Source: Hoeflea_A sp965216535
Lineage (GTDB): Bacteria > Pseudomonadota > Alphaproteobacteria > Rhizobiales > Rhizobiaceae
Length of the DNA stretch: 64,000 bases
Assembly: GCA_965216535.1 (NCBI GenBank)
Contig: OZ244175.1
Span: forward strand, 682,001-746,000
Direction: 5' to 3'
The notes beneath the pieces were generated by a model. It was not told the origin of the DNA and did not search any database. It was given only the letters and a program-made list of their open reading frames with translations. The position numbers and the translations under genes are program-made. Below, one piece after another: positions 1 through 8,835 of this stretch (positions within the stretch are counted from its first letter, which is position 1; the number at the start of each line of letters is the position of its first letter).

Positions 1-869
1 AGATCGGGCGGATGGGATTGGCCATTTGCGAGCGCCTCCATCCGAAGTTTCTCCTCGGCCGAGCCATAATGGTGGATCTGGGCGGCCAGCAGATTGTTGG
101 ACCGACGGCCGATATCGTCCTCGAAGTCTACGAGGTCATCGACGATCTGAAAGGCAATGCCCAGATCCCTTACGGCCTGTTCCGCCTCTTTGGCGGCGCT
201 TCCTTGCTCCGATGGCTCCATGACTTTCGGTGCCGCGAAGGACAGGGCAAACAAATCCCCACCGCGCAGCGCATGCACCGTGGGGATCATTTCTCGAGGT
301 TCAAGAACCTCAGCCACGCCCGCTTCTTCCGAACCCTCAAGGGTTCCTATCCCGGCCATCGTCGAAAACAGTCGCCGCTGAATCAGGCCGATATCGTTTT
401 GACCGAGCAGACCGCGCCCGAACCCCCGGTCGAGCACCGCTCTCGACAGGCGCTCAAAGGCCATGAGCTGCAGGATTGACTGGAACCTTTGCCCGCCCTT
501 CAGTCGCAGTGGAAGCCATGACTTTCCTTCATCGTCGAAGAGATTATCGGCGGCGGTGATGGTTCCTCGGATGCAGAAATTCAGTTCCGAATAGAGCTGC
601 AGCCGGTCGGCATCCCTCGCAAAGCAGCCGAACACCGACCGAAAGAGAACCAGAAAGAAGTTTTCCTGCAGAAACTGCAGTCGGTCCTGGCCAAGCGCCT
701 CGCTTTCAGAAGAGATGTATTGCGGATCAATGAGCGTCTTGAAGTCTGCGATGACGGCGGAATTGGCAGCCATCTGCGCATCCAATTCCGGGGCAAGCTT
801 GTCCCAGATTCCCTCCCGTTCGAGAAGGTCGACGGCGTCCGAAGATCGAAAAATGGGAGATAACGTCAT
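1..869 (-). CDS. Isoprenoid-synthase-fold (polyprenyl synthetase-like) protein, 3' end beyond window
   Basis: The frame is open from an ATG at 869 to the window edge, giving about 289 residues without a stop. A GGAG ribosome site (CCGGAG) lies just upstream of the ATG. Near residues 107-115 is A-D-N-L-F-D-D-E-G, which resembles the first Asp-rich motif of trans-prenyl synthases. Near residues 243-252 is V-D-D-L-V-D-F-E-D-D, a good match to their second Asp-rich motif, where Mg-diphosphate binds. These point to a class I isoprenoid synthase, but the first motif is not a classical DDxxD, so the substrate and even catalytic prenyl transfer are uncertain. A diverged member of the fold is equally possible. 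The gene stands alone here, and its downstream partners are outside the window. Confidence 0.7.
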   Translation of the reverse strand, partial: MTLSPIFRSSDAVDLLEREGIWDKLAPELDAQMAANSAVIADFKTLIDPQYISSESEALGQDRLQFLQENFFLVLFRSVFGCFARDADRLQLYSELNFCIRGTITAADNLFDDEGKSWLPLRLKGGQRFQSILQLMAFERLSRAVLDRGFGRGLLGQNDIGLIQRRLFSTMAGIGTLEGSEEAGVAEVLEPREMIPTVHALRGGDLFALSFAAPKVMEPSEQGSAAKEAEQAVRDLGIAFQIVDDLVDFEDDIGRRSNNLLAAQIHHYGSAEEKLRMEALANGQSHPPD

Positions 870-1273
870 CTGACTCCGGATCCATATCGCCCGTCACGAG
901 CGGGACTCTCATCACATATTCGAAATAGCAGCAAAAATCAGGCAACGGCCGCCCGTTGAGTCGCATCAAAGCCCGAAACGACCAAGTCTGTAAACGCGGA
1001 TTTGGCGCGAGGATAGCCATTCGATGATCTGAGCAGATCATGAAGTTGTGCAAAAAATGATTCCTGATTGGCAGATTTTCTCGTGTGAGTTGGCCGGCAA
1101 GGCCTCATTGAACGCGTTTGGCGAACCATATGTCGTCCTTCTCCGAAATGTGGTTCGTGCCTATTTCTGCGCGCTTGTTTGCGCCTCGCGGTTCCCTGAC
1201 GTTGGGAACCGGCCGGGCCGGGGAGCCTGGGCGAACGGCCAAATTCGCAAGACGCCAAATGAGGAGGTTTTTC
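870..1273. other. Intergenic region, no supported gene
   Basis: This 404-bp divergent interval separates the isoprenoid-synthase-like gene and the flavodoxin gene. Short open frames cross it, but none has a ribosome site or recognisable product. It carries one clean inverted repeat (1190-1210), listed separately, and should hold the promoters of both flanking genes. Confidence 0.6.
1190..1210. promoter_or_regulatory. Inverted repeat GGTTCCC-N7-GGGAACC
   Basis: Seven-base arms (1190-1196 and 1204-1210) pair perfectly around a 7-nt centre, 63 bp upstream of the flavodoxin start. It could be an operator or a leader hairpin. No T-run follows, so it is not a typical terminator. The regulator is unknown. 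Confidence 0.4.
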
Positions 1274-1843
1274 ATGGCCAACATATTGATCATCTATGAC
1301 AGCGACAGCGACCGAAAATTCACGTCAACAATGGTTCCCCTGGTTAAGGAGGGTGTCGAGCAGGTTGAAGGTATGGACATTCGCGTGCGGCATGTCGATG
1401 ACGCGCAAACCGAAGATGTGTTCTGGGCAGACGGGATTGCCATTGGCTGCCCGACTCACCTCGGTGGCATCTCATGGAAGATGAAAAAATGGTGGGATGA
1501 CCGCACGCCTGATATCTGGTTCAAGACCGATGGAAAGTTCGCGGTTCCGTTTACGTCCGCCGGCAGCCTTGGCGGTGGCGGCGAGCTCAACTGCCAGTCC
1601 CTGTCCATCATGATGATGAATATGGGTTACTTCGTTTTCGGCATCACCGACTACGTGGCGAAAAAGGAGAGCCTGCACTACGGCGCGGTCGTCACCGGCG
1701 AGCCCAGGGCAGACCACGCAAGGGAAGCATGCCGCCGGGCCGGGCGCCGACTGGCGGAATGGGTCGGATACTACATGGAGGGCCGCAAGGATCTTCATCC
1801 GCTCAAGGCAACCTATGGACGCTTCTGGGAGCTTGCGGACTGA
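1274..1843 (+). CDS. Flavodoxin-fold protein (WrbA/NAD(P)H:quinone oxidoreductase-like)
   Basis: This 189-residue protein begins at an ATG preceded by a strong GAGGAGG site. The N-terminus (I-L-I-I-Y-D-S-D-S-D) corresponds to the FMN phosphate-binding loop of flavodoxins, although the usual T/S-G-N-T pattern is altered. G-C-P-T-H-L-G-G-I-S-W-K-M (around residues 58-70) matches the G-x-P-T-R-F-G-N segment of WrbA-type enzymes. G-S-L-G-G-G-G-E later in the chain fits the second flavin loop. A soluble FMN-dependent quinone reductase or flavin carrier is likely. Its stop overlaps the start of the next gene (TGATG), so the two are translationally coupled and probably share one redox task. Confidence 0.75.
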   Translation: MANILIIYDSDSDRKFTSTMVPLVKEGVEQVEGMDIRVRHVDDAQTEDVFWADGIAIGCPTHLGGISWKMKKWWDDRTPDIWFKTDGKFAVPFTSAGSLGGGGELNCQSLSIMMMNMGYFVFGITDYVAKKESLHYGAVVTGEPRADHAREACRRAGRRLAEWVGYYMEGRKDLHPLKATYGRFWELAD

Positions 1844-2142
1844 TGGTCAAGGCAAGACTGATCGTTGATCTGGACATCAAACCGGATCAGGTGGAATCCT
1901 TTGTGGACATGTTCCACAAAGAGTTCATCAGTCGATCTCGCAGCGAAGATGGCTGCGAGCTCTATGACCTGTGGCAGGATCCTGAGCATCCGGAAAAACT
2001 GGCTATCGTTGAGATTTGGACCAGCCAGGAACACCTTGACGCCCATTTGGCTCAACCCTGGTTTGCCGAGTGGGCTCCCAGGATGGAAAGTGCGCAGGCG
2101 ACACCCATGCGGATACGGGCCTTGCGCTCTGTCGAAGAGTGA
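1843..2142 (+). CDS. ABM-domain (antibiotic biosynthesis monooxygenase-like) protein
   Basis: A 99-residue protein whose ATG overlaps the flavodoxin stop by one base. Its pattern (an N-terminal strand K-A-R-L-I-V-D-L, then E-D-G-C-E-L-Y-D-L-W, then W-T-S-Q-E-H-L-D-A-H) is the usual one for ABM/YgiN-type dimeric alpha-beta barrels, which act as quinol monooxygenases or small-molecule-binding dimers. Coupling to a flavodoxin-like quinone reductase recalls the MdaB/YgiN pairing in Escherichia coli, where one protein reduces quinone and the other reoxidises the quinol. That parallel is inference; the substrate cannot be read from sequence. Confidence 0.75.
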   Translation: MVKARLIVDLDIKPDQVESFVDMFHKEFISRSRSEDGCELYDLWQDPEHPEKLAIVEIWTSQEHLDAHLAQPWFAEWAPRMESAQATPMRIRALRSVEE

Positions 2143-2348
2143 CGCCTTTAGGTGATGGAAAGCACAACTGCTGCCGAAGGGGTGCCGGTCGCTTTCGTTT
2201 TGGGCATCTGACGGTTGGTCACAGTCGATGCCGCATTACCCAAATTGCTGAATTCCGGTTCCTTGCAAGGCGATCACGGTTGAAGTACTCAGTCCGCAAT
2301 CGTGGGCAGCCGATCTGCTGCCCTGCCAATCACACCGACAGGATTGCC

Positions 2349-5141
2349 ATGAGTCTTTTTGCAGATTACCTCGCCGAGATTGAGAGCAGGAAAGAGCAGG
2401 GGCTTGCGCCCAAGCCGATAGATGATGGAGCGCTCACGAGCGAAATCATCACTCAGATCAAGGATCCCGGTCACGAACACCGGGACGCCTCCCTGAAATA
2501 CTTCATCTACAATACGCTGCCGGGCACAACCAGCGCAGCCGGTGAGAAGGCGAAATTTCTCAAGGAGATCATAACAGGTGATGCGGTGGTTGCCGAGATC
2601 ACGCCGGCGTTTGCCCTTGAGCTGCTGTCGCACATGAAGGGCGGTCCCTCGGTTGAGGTTCTGCTTGACCTGGCACTTGGCGAAAACCAGGAGATTGCGC
2701 GGGATGCGGCTGAGGTCCTGAAGACCCAGGTGTTTCTCTACGACGCCGATACGGACCGCCTGAAGAATGCGTTGGATGGCGGCAGTCAAATCGCCAGAGA
2801 CATTCTCGAAAGCTATGCGAAGGCCGAGTTTTTCACAAAGCTCCCGGATGTCGAAGACGAGATCGAGGTCATCACCTATGTCGCGGCAGAGGGCGATATC
2901 TCGACCGATCTGCTGTCACCGGGCAATCAGGCGCATTCGCGATCGGATCGGGAATTGCACGGCCAGTGCCTGATTTCACCGGAGGCGCAGGCCAAGATAC
3001 GGGAACTGCAAAGTCAGCATCCTGACAAGAGGGTGATGCTGGTTGCCGAAAAGGGAACCATGGGCGTCGGCTCCTCCAGAATGTCCGGCGTCAACAACGT
3101 GGCCCTCTGGACCGGCAAACAGGCCAGCCCCTATGTTCCCTTCGTCAATATCGCGCCGGTCGTCGCGGGTACGAACGGCATTTCCCCCATTTTTCTCACC
3201 ACCGTCGGAGTCACCGGCGGCATCGGGATCGATCTGAAAAACTGGGTGAAGAAACTCGATGACGACGGCAAGCCGATCCTCAACAATGACGGCAATCCCG
3301 TTCTCGAGCAGAAGTACTCGGTCGAAACCGGGACCGTGCTGACCATCAACACGAAGAACAAAAAGCTGTTGAGCGGCGAGGGCGATGAGGAACTCGTCGA
3401 TGTATCCTCTTCGTTCACTCCGCAGAAGATGGAGTTCATGCGGGCGGGTGGTTCCTATGCCATCGTATTCGGCAAGAAACTGCAGACTTTCGCCGCCGAC
3501 GCGCTTGGCGTCGAGCCGACGCCGGTCTTTGCGCCGTCGAAGGAGATCTCACATGAGGGGCAAGGCCTGACGGCCGTCGAGAAAATCTTCAACCGGAATG
3601 CGGTTGGGGTCGCCGGCGGCAAGACCCTGCACGCCGGTTCGGATGTGCGCGTCAAGGTCAACATCGTCGGTTCGCAGGACACGACCGGTTTGATGACCTC
3701 GCAGGAGCTGGAAGCCATGGCGGCGACCGTCATTGCGCCCACCGTCGACGGCGCCTATCAATCCGGCTGCCACACCGCCTCGGTGTGGGACCTGAAGGCG
3801 CAGGCCAACATTCCCAGGCTCATGGGATTCATGAACAAATTCGGCCTCATCACCGCGCGGGATCCAAAAGGGGTCTACCATGCGATGACGGACGTTATTC
3901 ACAAGGTCCTCAACGACATCACTGTCGACGACTGGGCGATCATCATCGGCGGCGACTCGCATACGCGCATGTCGAAGGGCGTGGCTTTCGGGGCCGATTC
4001 GGGAACCGTCGCACTGGCGCTGGCGACCGGCGAAGCAACGATGCCCATTCCAGAGTCCGTCAAGGTCACATTCAAGGGCTCCATGAAGGATCACATGGAT
4101 TTCCGCGATGTGGTTCATGCGACTCAAGCGCAGATGTTGCATCAGTTCGGTGACAACGTCTTCCAGGGACGGGTCATCGAGGTTCACATCGGCACCCTGC
4201 TCGCCGATCAGGCCTTCACCTTCACCGACTGGACGGCTGAAATGAAGGCCAAGGCAGCGATCTGCATCTCGCAGGACGATACTCTGATCGAATCGCTGGA
4301 ACTGGCCAAAAGCCGCATTCAGATCATGATCGACAAGGGTATGGAAAACCATGCGCGCACCCTGCACGGTCTGATCGAGAAGGCCGACAAACGGATCGCG
4401 GAGATCCAATCCGGAGAAAAACCTGCCCTGGCGCCCGATGGCAACGCCAAGTATTTCGCGGAAGTGGTCGTCGACCTAAACGAAATCGACGAACCGATGA
4501 TCGCGGATCCGGACGTCAACAACGCGGACGTGTCGAAGCGCTACACCCACGATACCATCAGGCCCATTTCCTACTATGGCGCCGAAAAGAAGGTCGATCT
4601 GGGCTTCGTCGGTTCATGCATGGTGCACAAGGGCGACATGAAGATCGTTGCCCAGATGCTGAGGAACCTGGAAAGCGCCGGCGACAAGGTCGAATTCAAC
4701 GCGCCACTGGTTGTCGCGGCTCCAACCTACAACATCATCGACGAGTTGAAGGAAGAAGGCGACTGGGCCATTCTGCAAAAATATAGCGGTTTCGAATTCG
4801 ACGACGACAAGCCCAAGAACACGGCGCGCACAGAGTACGAGAACATCCTCTATCTGGAACGTCCCGGCTGCAATCTGTGCATGGGCAATCAGGAGAAGGC
4901 CGAGAAGGGCGATACGGTTCTGGCCACGTCGACGCGGCTGTTCCAGGGACGCGTGGTGGAAGATTCAGCCGACAAGAAGGGTGAGTCTTTGCTGGCCTCT
5001 ACCCCTGTGGTGGTGCTCTCCGCCATCCTGGGAAGAACACCCAGCCTCGATGAGTACACGGCTGCGGTCGAAGGGATCGACCTGACGAAGTTCGCTCCGC
5101 CGAAGGCAACGCCATTGGCTTCAAGGTCGGCACACTACTAG
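2349..5141 (+). CDS. acnB: Aconitate hydratase B (bifunctional aconitase / 2-methylisocitrate dehydratase)
   Basis: A 930-residue protein beginning M-S-L-F-A-D-Y-L. An N-terminal HEAT-like helical region (about 1-160) is followed by the swivel domain and the catalytic aconitase domains in AcnB order. The [4Fe-4S] ligands are visible: G-S-C-M-V-H-K-G and G-C-N-L-C-M-G-N-Q near the C-terminus. The protein is longer than E. coli AcnB (865 residues). The reaction is citrate to isocitrate, and usually also 2-methylaconitate hydration in the methylcitrate cycle. A longer upstream reading frame exists, but it lacks homology and would overlap the ABM gene, so the ATG at 2349 is preferred. The next gene is acnA, convergent, with a shared terminator. 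Confidence 0.95.
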   Translation: MSLFADYLAEIESRKEQGLAPKPIDDGALTSEIITQIKDPGHEHRDASLKYFIYNTLPGTTSAAGEKAKFLKEIITGDAVVAEITPAFALELLSHMKGGPSVEVLLDLALGENQEIARDAAEVLKTQVFLYDADTDRLKNALDGGSQIARDILESYAKAEFFTKLPDVEDEIEVITYVAAEGDISTDLLSPGNQAHSRSDRELHGQCLISPEAQAKIRELQSQHPDKRVMLVAEKGTMGVGSSRMSGVNNVALWTGKQASPYVPFVNIAPVVAGTNGISPIFLTTVGVTGGIGIDLKNWVKKLDDDGKPILNNDGNPVLEQKYSVETGTVLTINTKNKKLLSGEGDEELVDVSSSFTPQKMEFMRAGGSYAIVFGKKLQTFAADALGVEPTPVFAPSKEISHEGQGLTAVEKIFNRNAVGVAGGKTLHAGSDVRVKVNIVGSQDTTGLMTSQELEAMAATVIAPTVDGAYQSGCHTASVWDLKAQANIPRLMGFMNKFGLITARDPKGVYHAMTDVIHKVLNDITVDDWAIIIGGDSHTRMSKGVAFGADSGTVALALATGEATMPIPESVKVTFKGSMKDHMDFRDVVHATQAQMLHQFGDNVFQGRVIEVHIGTLLADQAFTFTDWTAEMKAKAAICISQDDTLIESLELAKSRIQIMIDKGMENHARTLHGLIEKADKRIAEIQSGEKPALAPDGNAKYFAEVVVDLNEIDEPMIADPDVNNADVSKRYTHDTIRPISYYGAEKKVDLGFVGSCMVHKGDMKIVAQMLRNLESAGDKVEFNAPLVVAAPTYNIIDELKEEGDWAILQKYSGFEFDDDKPKNTARTEYENILYLERPGCNLCMGNQEKAEKGDTVLATSTRLFQGRVVEDSADKKGESLLASTPVVVLSAILGRTPSLDEYTAAVEGIDLTKFAPPKATPLASRSAHY

Positions 5142-5156
5142 TCCAGGCAACCAACG

Positions 5157-5183
5157 ATCCGGCTGGAGTGGATCCAGCCGGAT
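5157..5183. terminator. Bidirectional hairpin between acnB and acnA
   Basis: A perfect 11-bp stem (5157-5167 pairing with 5173-5183) with a 5-nt loop lies in the 56 bp between two convergent stop codons. Both strands give the same stem. No long T-run follows, so it may act partly as an mRNA 3' end stabiliser. Confidence 0.75.
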
Positions 5184-5197
5184 TGCGGTGACCGCCG

Positions 5198-7900
5198 TCA
5201 GGCGGCGAGGTCGCGCAGCACCGTCTGCAGGATGCCGCCATTGTTGACGTAGTCGAGCTCGTCCATCGTATCGATGCGGCAAATGATCGGCACTTCCTTC
5301 ACCGTACCATCGCTATAGGTCACGACCGCCGTCTTGGTTTCGCGCGGCTGGATGTCGTGCAAGCCTTCGATGGTGACCAGCTCGTCGCCCTTCAAATTGA
5401 GGCTTTCCCAACTGGTGCCTTGTTCCAGGATGAATGGGATAACACCCATGCCGACCAGGTTTGAGCGGTGGATGCGCTCGTAGGATTGAGCGATCACGGC
5501 GCGCACGCCAAGCAGGTTGGTGCCCTTTGCGGCCCAGTCGCGCGACGATCCGTTGCCGTATTCGACGCCGGCGAAGATGACCAGCGGCACGCCTTCCTGC
5601 TTGTAGAGCATGGCGGCATCGAAGATCGACATCTCTTCCTTGGACGGATAGTGGATAGTGTAACCGCCTTCCTTGCCGTTTGGCCCGAGCATGTGGTTGC
5701 GAATGCGGATATTGCCGAAGGTGCCGCGCATCATCACCTCGTGATTGCCGCGACGGGTGCCGAACTGGTTGAAGTCGGCAACCTTGACGTCATGGTCCAT
5801 CAGGTAGGCGCCGGCAGGCGACTGGGCCTTGATGGAGCCGGCGGGCGAGATGTGGTCGGTGGTGATCTTGTCACCGAACAGGCCGAGCACACGGGCACCC
5901 TTGATGTCGGAAATGCCTTTGGCCGTTTTGCCCATGCCGGTGAAGTAGGGCGGGTTCTGGACGTAGGTCGATTCCGGATCCCAGGCATAGGTCTGACCAG
6001 CCGGAGCCTGTACCTGCTGCCAGTTTTCGTCACCTTTGAAGACGTCGGCATATTTTGATTCGAACAGCTCGCGGGTGACGTTTTCGGCAATGAACTTCTG
6101 GATCTCCTGCGAGGAAGGCCAGATGTCCTTGAGGAAGACGGGATTGCCGTCCTGATCCTCGCCGATCGGCTCGGTGGTCAGGTCCTTGGTCACCGTTCCG
6201 GCCAGCGCATAGGCAACGACCAGCGGCGGAGAGGCCAGGTAGTTGGCCTGCACGTCGGGGGAAATACGGCCTTCGAAGTTGCGGTTTCCAGAGAGAACGC
6301 CGGCGGCAATCAGGCCCTTGTCGTTGATGGTCTTGGAGACCGGACCCGGCAGCGGGCCGGAATTGCCGATGCAGGTGGTGCAACCGAAACCGACCAGGTT
6401 AAAACCGAGCTGGTCAAGGTCGTCCTGCAGGCCGGAGCGCTCGAGATATTCGGCGACGACCTGTGATCCGGGCGCCAGCGACGTTTTCACCCAGGGCTTG
6501 GTCTTCAATCCCTTGGCTAGCGCATTGCGGGCAAGCAGCCCGGCACCGATCAGCACCGACGGGTTCGACGTGTTGGTGCAGGATGTGATGGCGGCGATTG
6601 CCACATCGCCGTGACCGAGATCGTAATCCTCGCCATCGACCGCGTAGCGGGTGTCCGTTCCAACGGTCTTGTCGTATTCATCGGCCAGTGATTTGGCGAA
6701 ACCGGCTGCAATGCCTTCCAGCGGGATACGGCCCTCGGGGCGTTTCGGGCCGGCCATGGACGGCACGACGTCGCCGAGATCGAGTTCAAGCGTATCGGTG
6801 AAGGCCGGGTCGGCAGCGCCGTCTTCGCGCCACATGCCCTGATCGCGACAATAAGCTTCAACCAAGGAAATACGCGCTTCGTCGCGGCCGGTCTGCTCAA
6901 GATACTTGATCGTTTCGCCGTCGATCGGGAAGAAACCGCAGGTGGCGCCATATTCCGGCGCCATGTTGCCGATCGTGGCGCGGTCGGCCAGGGTCATGTT
7001 CTCCAGGCCCGGGCCGAAGAATTCGACGAATTTGGCGACGACACCTTTCTGACGCAGCATTTGCACGACCGTCAGCACGATGTCGGTTGCTGTCACGCCT
7101 TCTTTCGGCTTGCCGGTCAGGCGAAAGCCGATGACTTCCGGCAGAAGCATGGAGATCGGCTGGCCGAGCATGGCAGCCTCGGCTTCGATGCCGCCGACGC
7201 CCCAGCCGAGCACGCCAAGGCCATTGATCATGGTGGTGTGGGAATCGGTGCCGACACAGGTGTCGGGATAGGCGACGGTTGCGCCGTCGACATCCTTGGT
7301 CCAGACGGCCTGGCCGAGATATTCCAGGTTAACCTGGTGACAGATGCCGGTGCCTGGCGGCACGACGCGGAAGTTGTCGAAGGCCTGCTGGCCCCATTTG
7401 AGGAAGCGGTAGCGCTCGCCGTTGCGCTGGTACTCCAGCTCGACATTGCGGGCAAAGGCCTGTTCAGTGCCGAACTCGTCAACAATCACCGAATGGTCGA
7501 TGACCAGATCGACCGGCACCAGCGGATTGATCTTCTGCGGGTCGCCGCCGAGCTGTTGCATGGCGTCGCGCATTGCCGCCAGGTCGACCACCGCGGGAAC
7601 ACCGGTGAAGTCCTGCATCAGCACGCGGGCGGGGCGGTAGGCGATCTCCTTGCCGGCCTTGCCCTTGTCGTTCAGCCACTCTGCAACGGCCTGAATGTCA
7701 TCCTTGGTAACCGAGCGGCCATCCTCGTTGCGCAGCAGGTTTTCCAGAAGCACCTTCATGGAAAACGGCAAGGCCGAGATGCCGCCGAGGCCGTTCTTTT
7801 CGGCTTCCGCCAGGCTGAAATAGGTGTATTCCGCATCTCCCACTTTGAGGGTCTTGCGGCAGTTGAAGCTGTCGAGTGAAGTCGTCACAGGCGGTCCCAT
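5198..7900 (-). CDS. acnA: Aconitate hydratase A
   Basis: A 900-residue AcnA/IRP-type aconitase, close to the roughly 890-residue rhizobial length. The iron-sulfur ligands are present in I-T-S-C-T-N-T-S-N-P and G-F-G-C-T-T-C-I-G-N-S-G. The swivel-domain motif G-S-S-R-D-W-A-A-K-G is near the C-terminus. It interconverts citrate and isocitrate in the TCA cycle. The ATG at 7900 gives M-G-P-P-V before the conserved T-T-S-L-D-S-F start of rhizobial AcnA, so a GTG at 7888 is an alternative start. It is divergent from ccmA, the normal Hyphomicrobiales arrangement, with a candidate Irr box between them. A second aconitase (acnB) lies immediately downstream in opposite orientation. Confidence 0.95.
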   Translation of the reverse strand: MGPPVTTSLDSFNCRKTLKVGDAEYTYFSLAEAEKNGLGGISALPFSMKVLLENLLRNEDGRSVTKDDIQAVAEWLNDKGKAGKEIAYRPARVLMQDFTGVPAVVDLAAMRDAMQQLGGDPQKINPLVPVDLVIDHSVIVDEFGTEQAFARNVELEYQRNGERYRFLKWGQQAFDNFRVVPPGTGICHQVNLEYLGQAVWTKDVDGATVAYPDTCVGTDSHTTMINGLGVLGWGVGGIEAEAAMLGQPISMLLPEVIGFRLTGKPKEGVTATDIVLTVVQMLRQKGVVAKFVEFFGPGLENMTLADRATIGNMAPEYGATCGFFPIDGETIKYLEQTGRDEARISLVEAYCRDQGMWREDGAADPAFTDTLELDLGDVVPSMAGPKRPEGRIPLEGIAAGFAKSLADEYDKTVGTDTRYAVDGEDYDLGHGDVAIAAITSCTNTSNPSVLIGAGLLARNALAKGLKTKPWVKTSLAPGSQVVAEYLERSGLQDDLDQLGFNLVGFGCTTCIGNSGPLPGPVSKTINDKGLIAAGVLSGNRNFEGRISPDVQANYLASPPLVVAYALAGTVTKDLTTEPIGEDQDGNPVFLKDIWPSSQEIQKFIAENVTRELFESKYADVFKGDENWQQVQAPAGQTYAWDPESTYVQNPPYFTGMGKTAKGISDIKGARVLGLFGDKITTDHISPAGSIKAQSPAGAYLMDHDVKVADFNQFGTRRGNHEVMMRGTFGNIRIRNHMLGPNGKEGGYTIHYPSKEEMSIFDAAMLYKQEGVPLVIFAGVEYGNGSSRDWAAKGTNLLGVRAVIAQSYERIHRSNLVGMGVIPFILEQGTSWESLNLKGDELVTIEGLHDIQPRETKTAVVTYSDGTVKEVPIICRIDTMDELDYVNNGGILQTVLRDLAA

Positions 7901-8089
7901 CTACGTAGTTCACCGAAACTGTCGGACGAACGCTGCGACGTGTATGAGACACGATTTAGCCTGCGGGTGCGGCCATTTCCGCTGTCCGTCCGTGGAGAGT
8001 CAACCGTGCGGATTGACCGGATTCCATGTTCGGCGCAAATATGGTTTCACGCCGACCGCTGGCGTGGTTGATGGACATATAGATAATTT

Positions 8090-8106
8090 TCTAGAACGGT
8101 TCCAGA
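8090..8106. promoter_or_regulatory. Candidate iron control element (Irr box) between acnA and ccmA
   Basis: TCTAGAACGGTTCCAGA is an imperfect palindrome with 8-bp arms (one mismatch) around a central G. It matches the T-A-G-A-A-N3-T-T-C core of the rhizobial iron control element bound by Irr, with a few mismatches at the outer positions. It lies 76 bp before ccmA and 190 bp before acnA. Irr is known to control iron-rich enzymes and haem or cytochrome functions in Rhizobiales. Function here is inferred. Confidence 0.55.
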
Positions 8107-8181
8107 CCAACATCGGTCATAGGGGGATTTTTTCGCGATGCGGTTAGCAGACCGAAAAGCCTGACAGGGGATTGCTTGTTC

Positions 8182-8835
8182 ATGCGGCTGATTGCCGAAA
8201 ATGTCAGCGTCGCGCGTGGCGAACAGGTGTTCTTTTCCGGCATTTCCTTTGTCCTCTCAGCCGGAGAAGCCCTTGTCGTTTCTGGTCCGAATGGTGTCGG
8301 CAAGTCGACGCTGCTGCGCGTTCTTGCCGGCCTTTTGCCGGATTCGGACGGCCGGGTGACGCTGGAAGGTGGCGCATACGAGCGGGTGGCTGAAGCTTGC
8401 CACTATCTCGGTCACCGCAATGGCATGAAGCACGCCCTGAGTGTCGGTGAAAACCTGGCGTTCTGGCAGAACTTCATGCGTAGCGAAGACGGCCGAGCTA
8501 CGGTGCCCGACATCCCGGCCGCCACGCAAGCGGTGGGACTTGCCGGGCTGGAACACCTGCCTTTCGGCTATCTGTCGGCCGGACAGCAACGGCGCATGGC
8601 CATGGCACGCCTGCTTCTGTCCTGGCGACCGATTTGGATCCTCGACGAACCGACGGCAGCACTCGATACGGGCTCGGTCGATCGCTTTGCCGGTTTGGTT
8701 TCGCGGCATCTCGACGACGGCGGCATGGTGATCGCGGCGACACACCAGCCACTCGGGCTGAAATCGCCGCGGAGCCTGGTCCTGCAGCCGAATGCCGAGG
8801 TGGCGTTTTCGGAAACCGCCGGAGCCGGACGCTAA
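8182..8835 (+). CDS. ccmA: Haem exporter / cytochrome c maturation ATP-binding protein CcmA
   Basis: A 217-residue ABC ATPase with Walker A G-P-N-G-V-G-K-S-T (residues 35-43), signature L-S-A-G-Q-Q-R-R and Walker B W-I-L-D-E-P-T-A-A-L-D. CcmA powers the CcmABCD complex, which releases holo-CcmE for cytochrome c haem attachment at the inner membrane. An in-frame TTG two codons upstream was rejected in favour of the ATG, which has an AGGGG site at a reasonable distance. The stop overlaps the ccmB start by one base (TAATG). The expected next operon members, ccmC and ccmD, do not follow ccmB in this window. Confidence 0.93.
   Translation: MRLIAENVSVARGEQVFFSGISFVLSAGEALVVSGPNGVGKSTLLRVLAGLLPDSDGRVTLEGGAYERVAEACHYLGHRNGMKHALSVGENLAFWQNFMRSEDGRATVPDIPAATQAVGLAGLEHLPFGYLSAGQQRRMAMARLLLSWRPIWILDEPTAALDTGSVDRFAGLVSRHLDDGGMVIAATHQPLGLKSPRSLVLQPNAEVAFSETAGAGR

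Noticed and set aside
727..1053. 108-codon minus-strand frame near the left edge
   Set aside because: It conflicts with the isoprenoid-synthase-like frame, which has Asp-rich motifs and a ribosome site.
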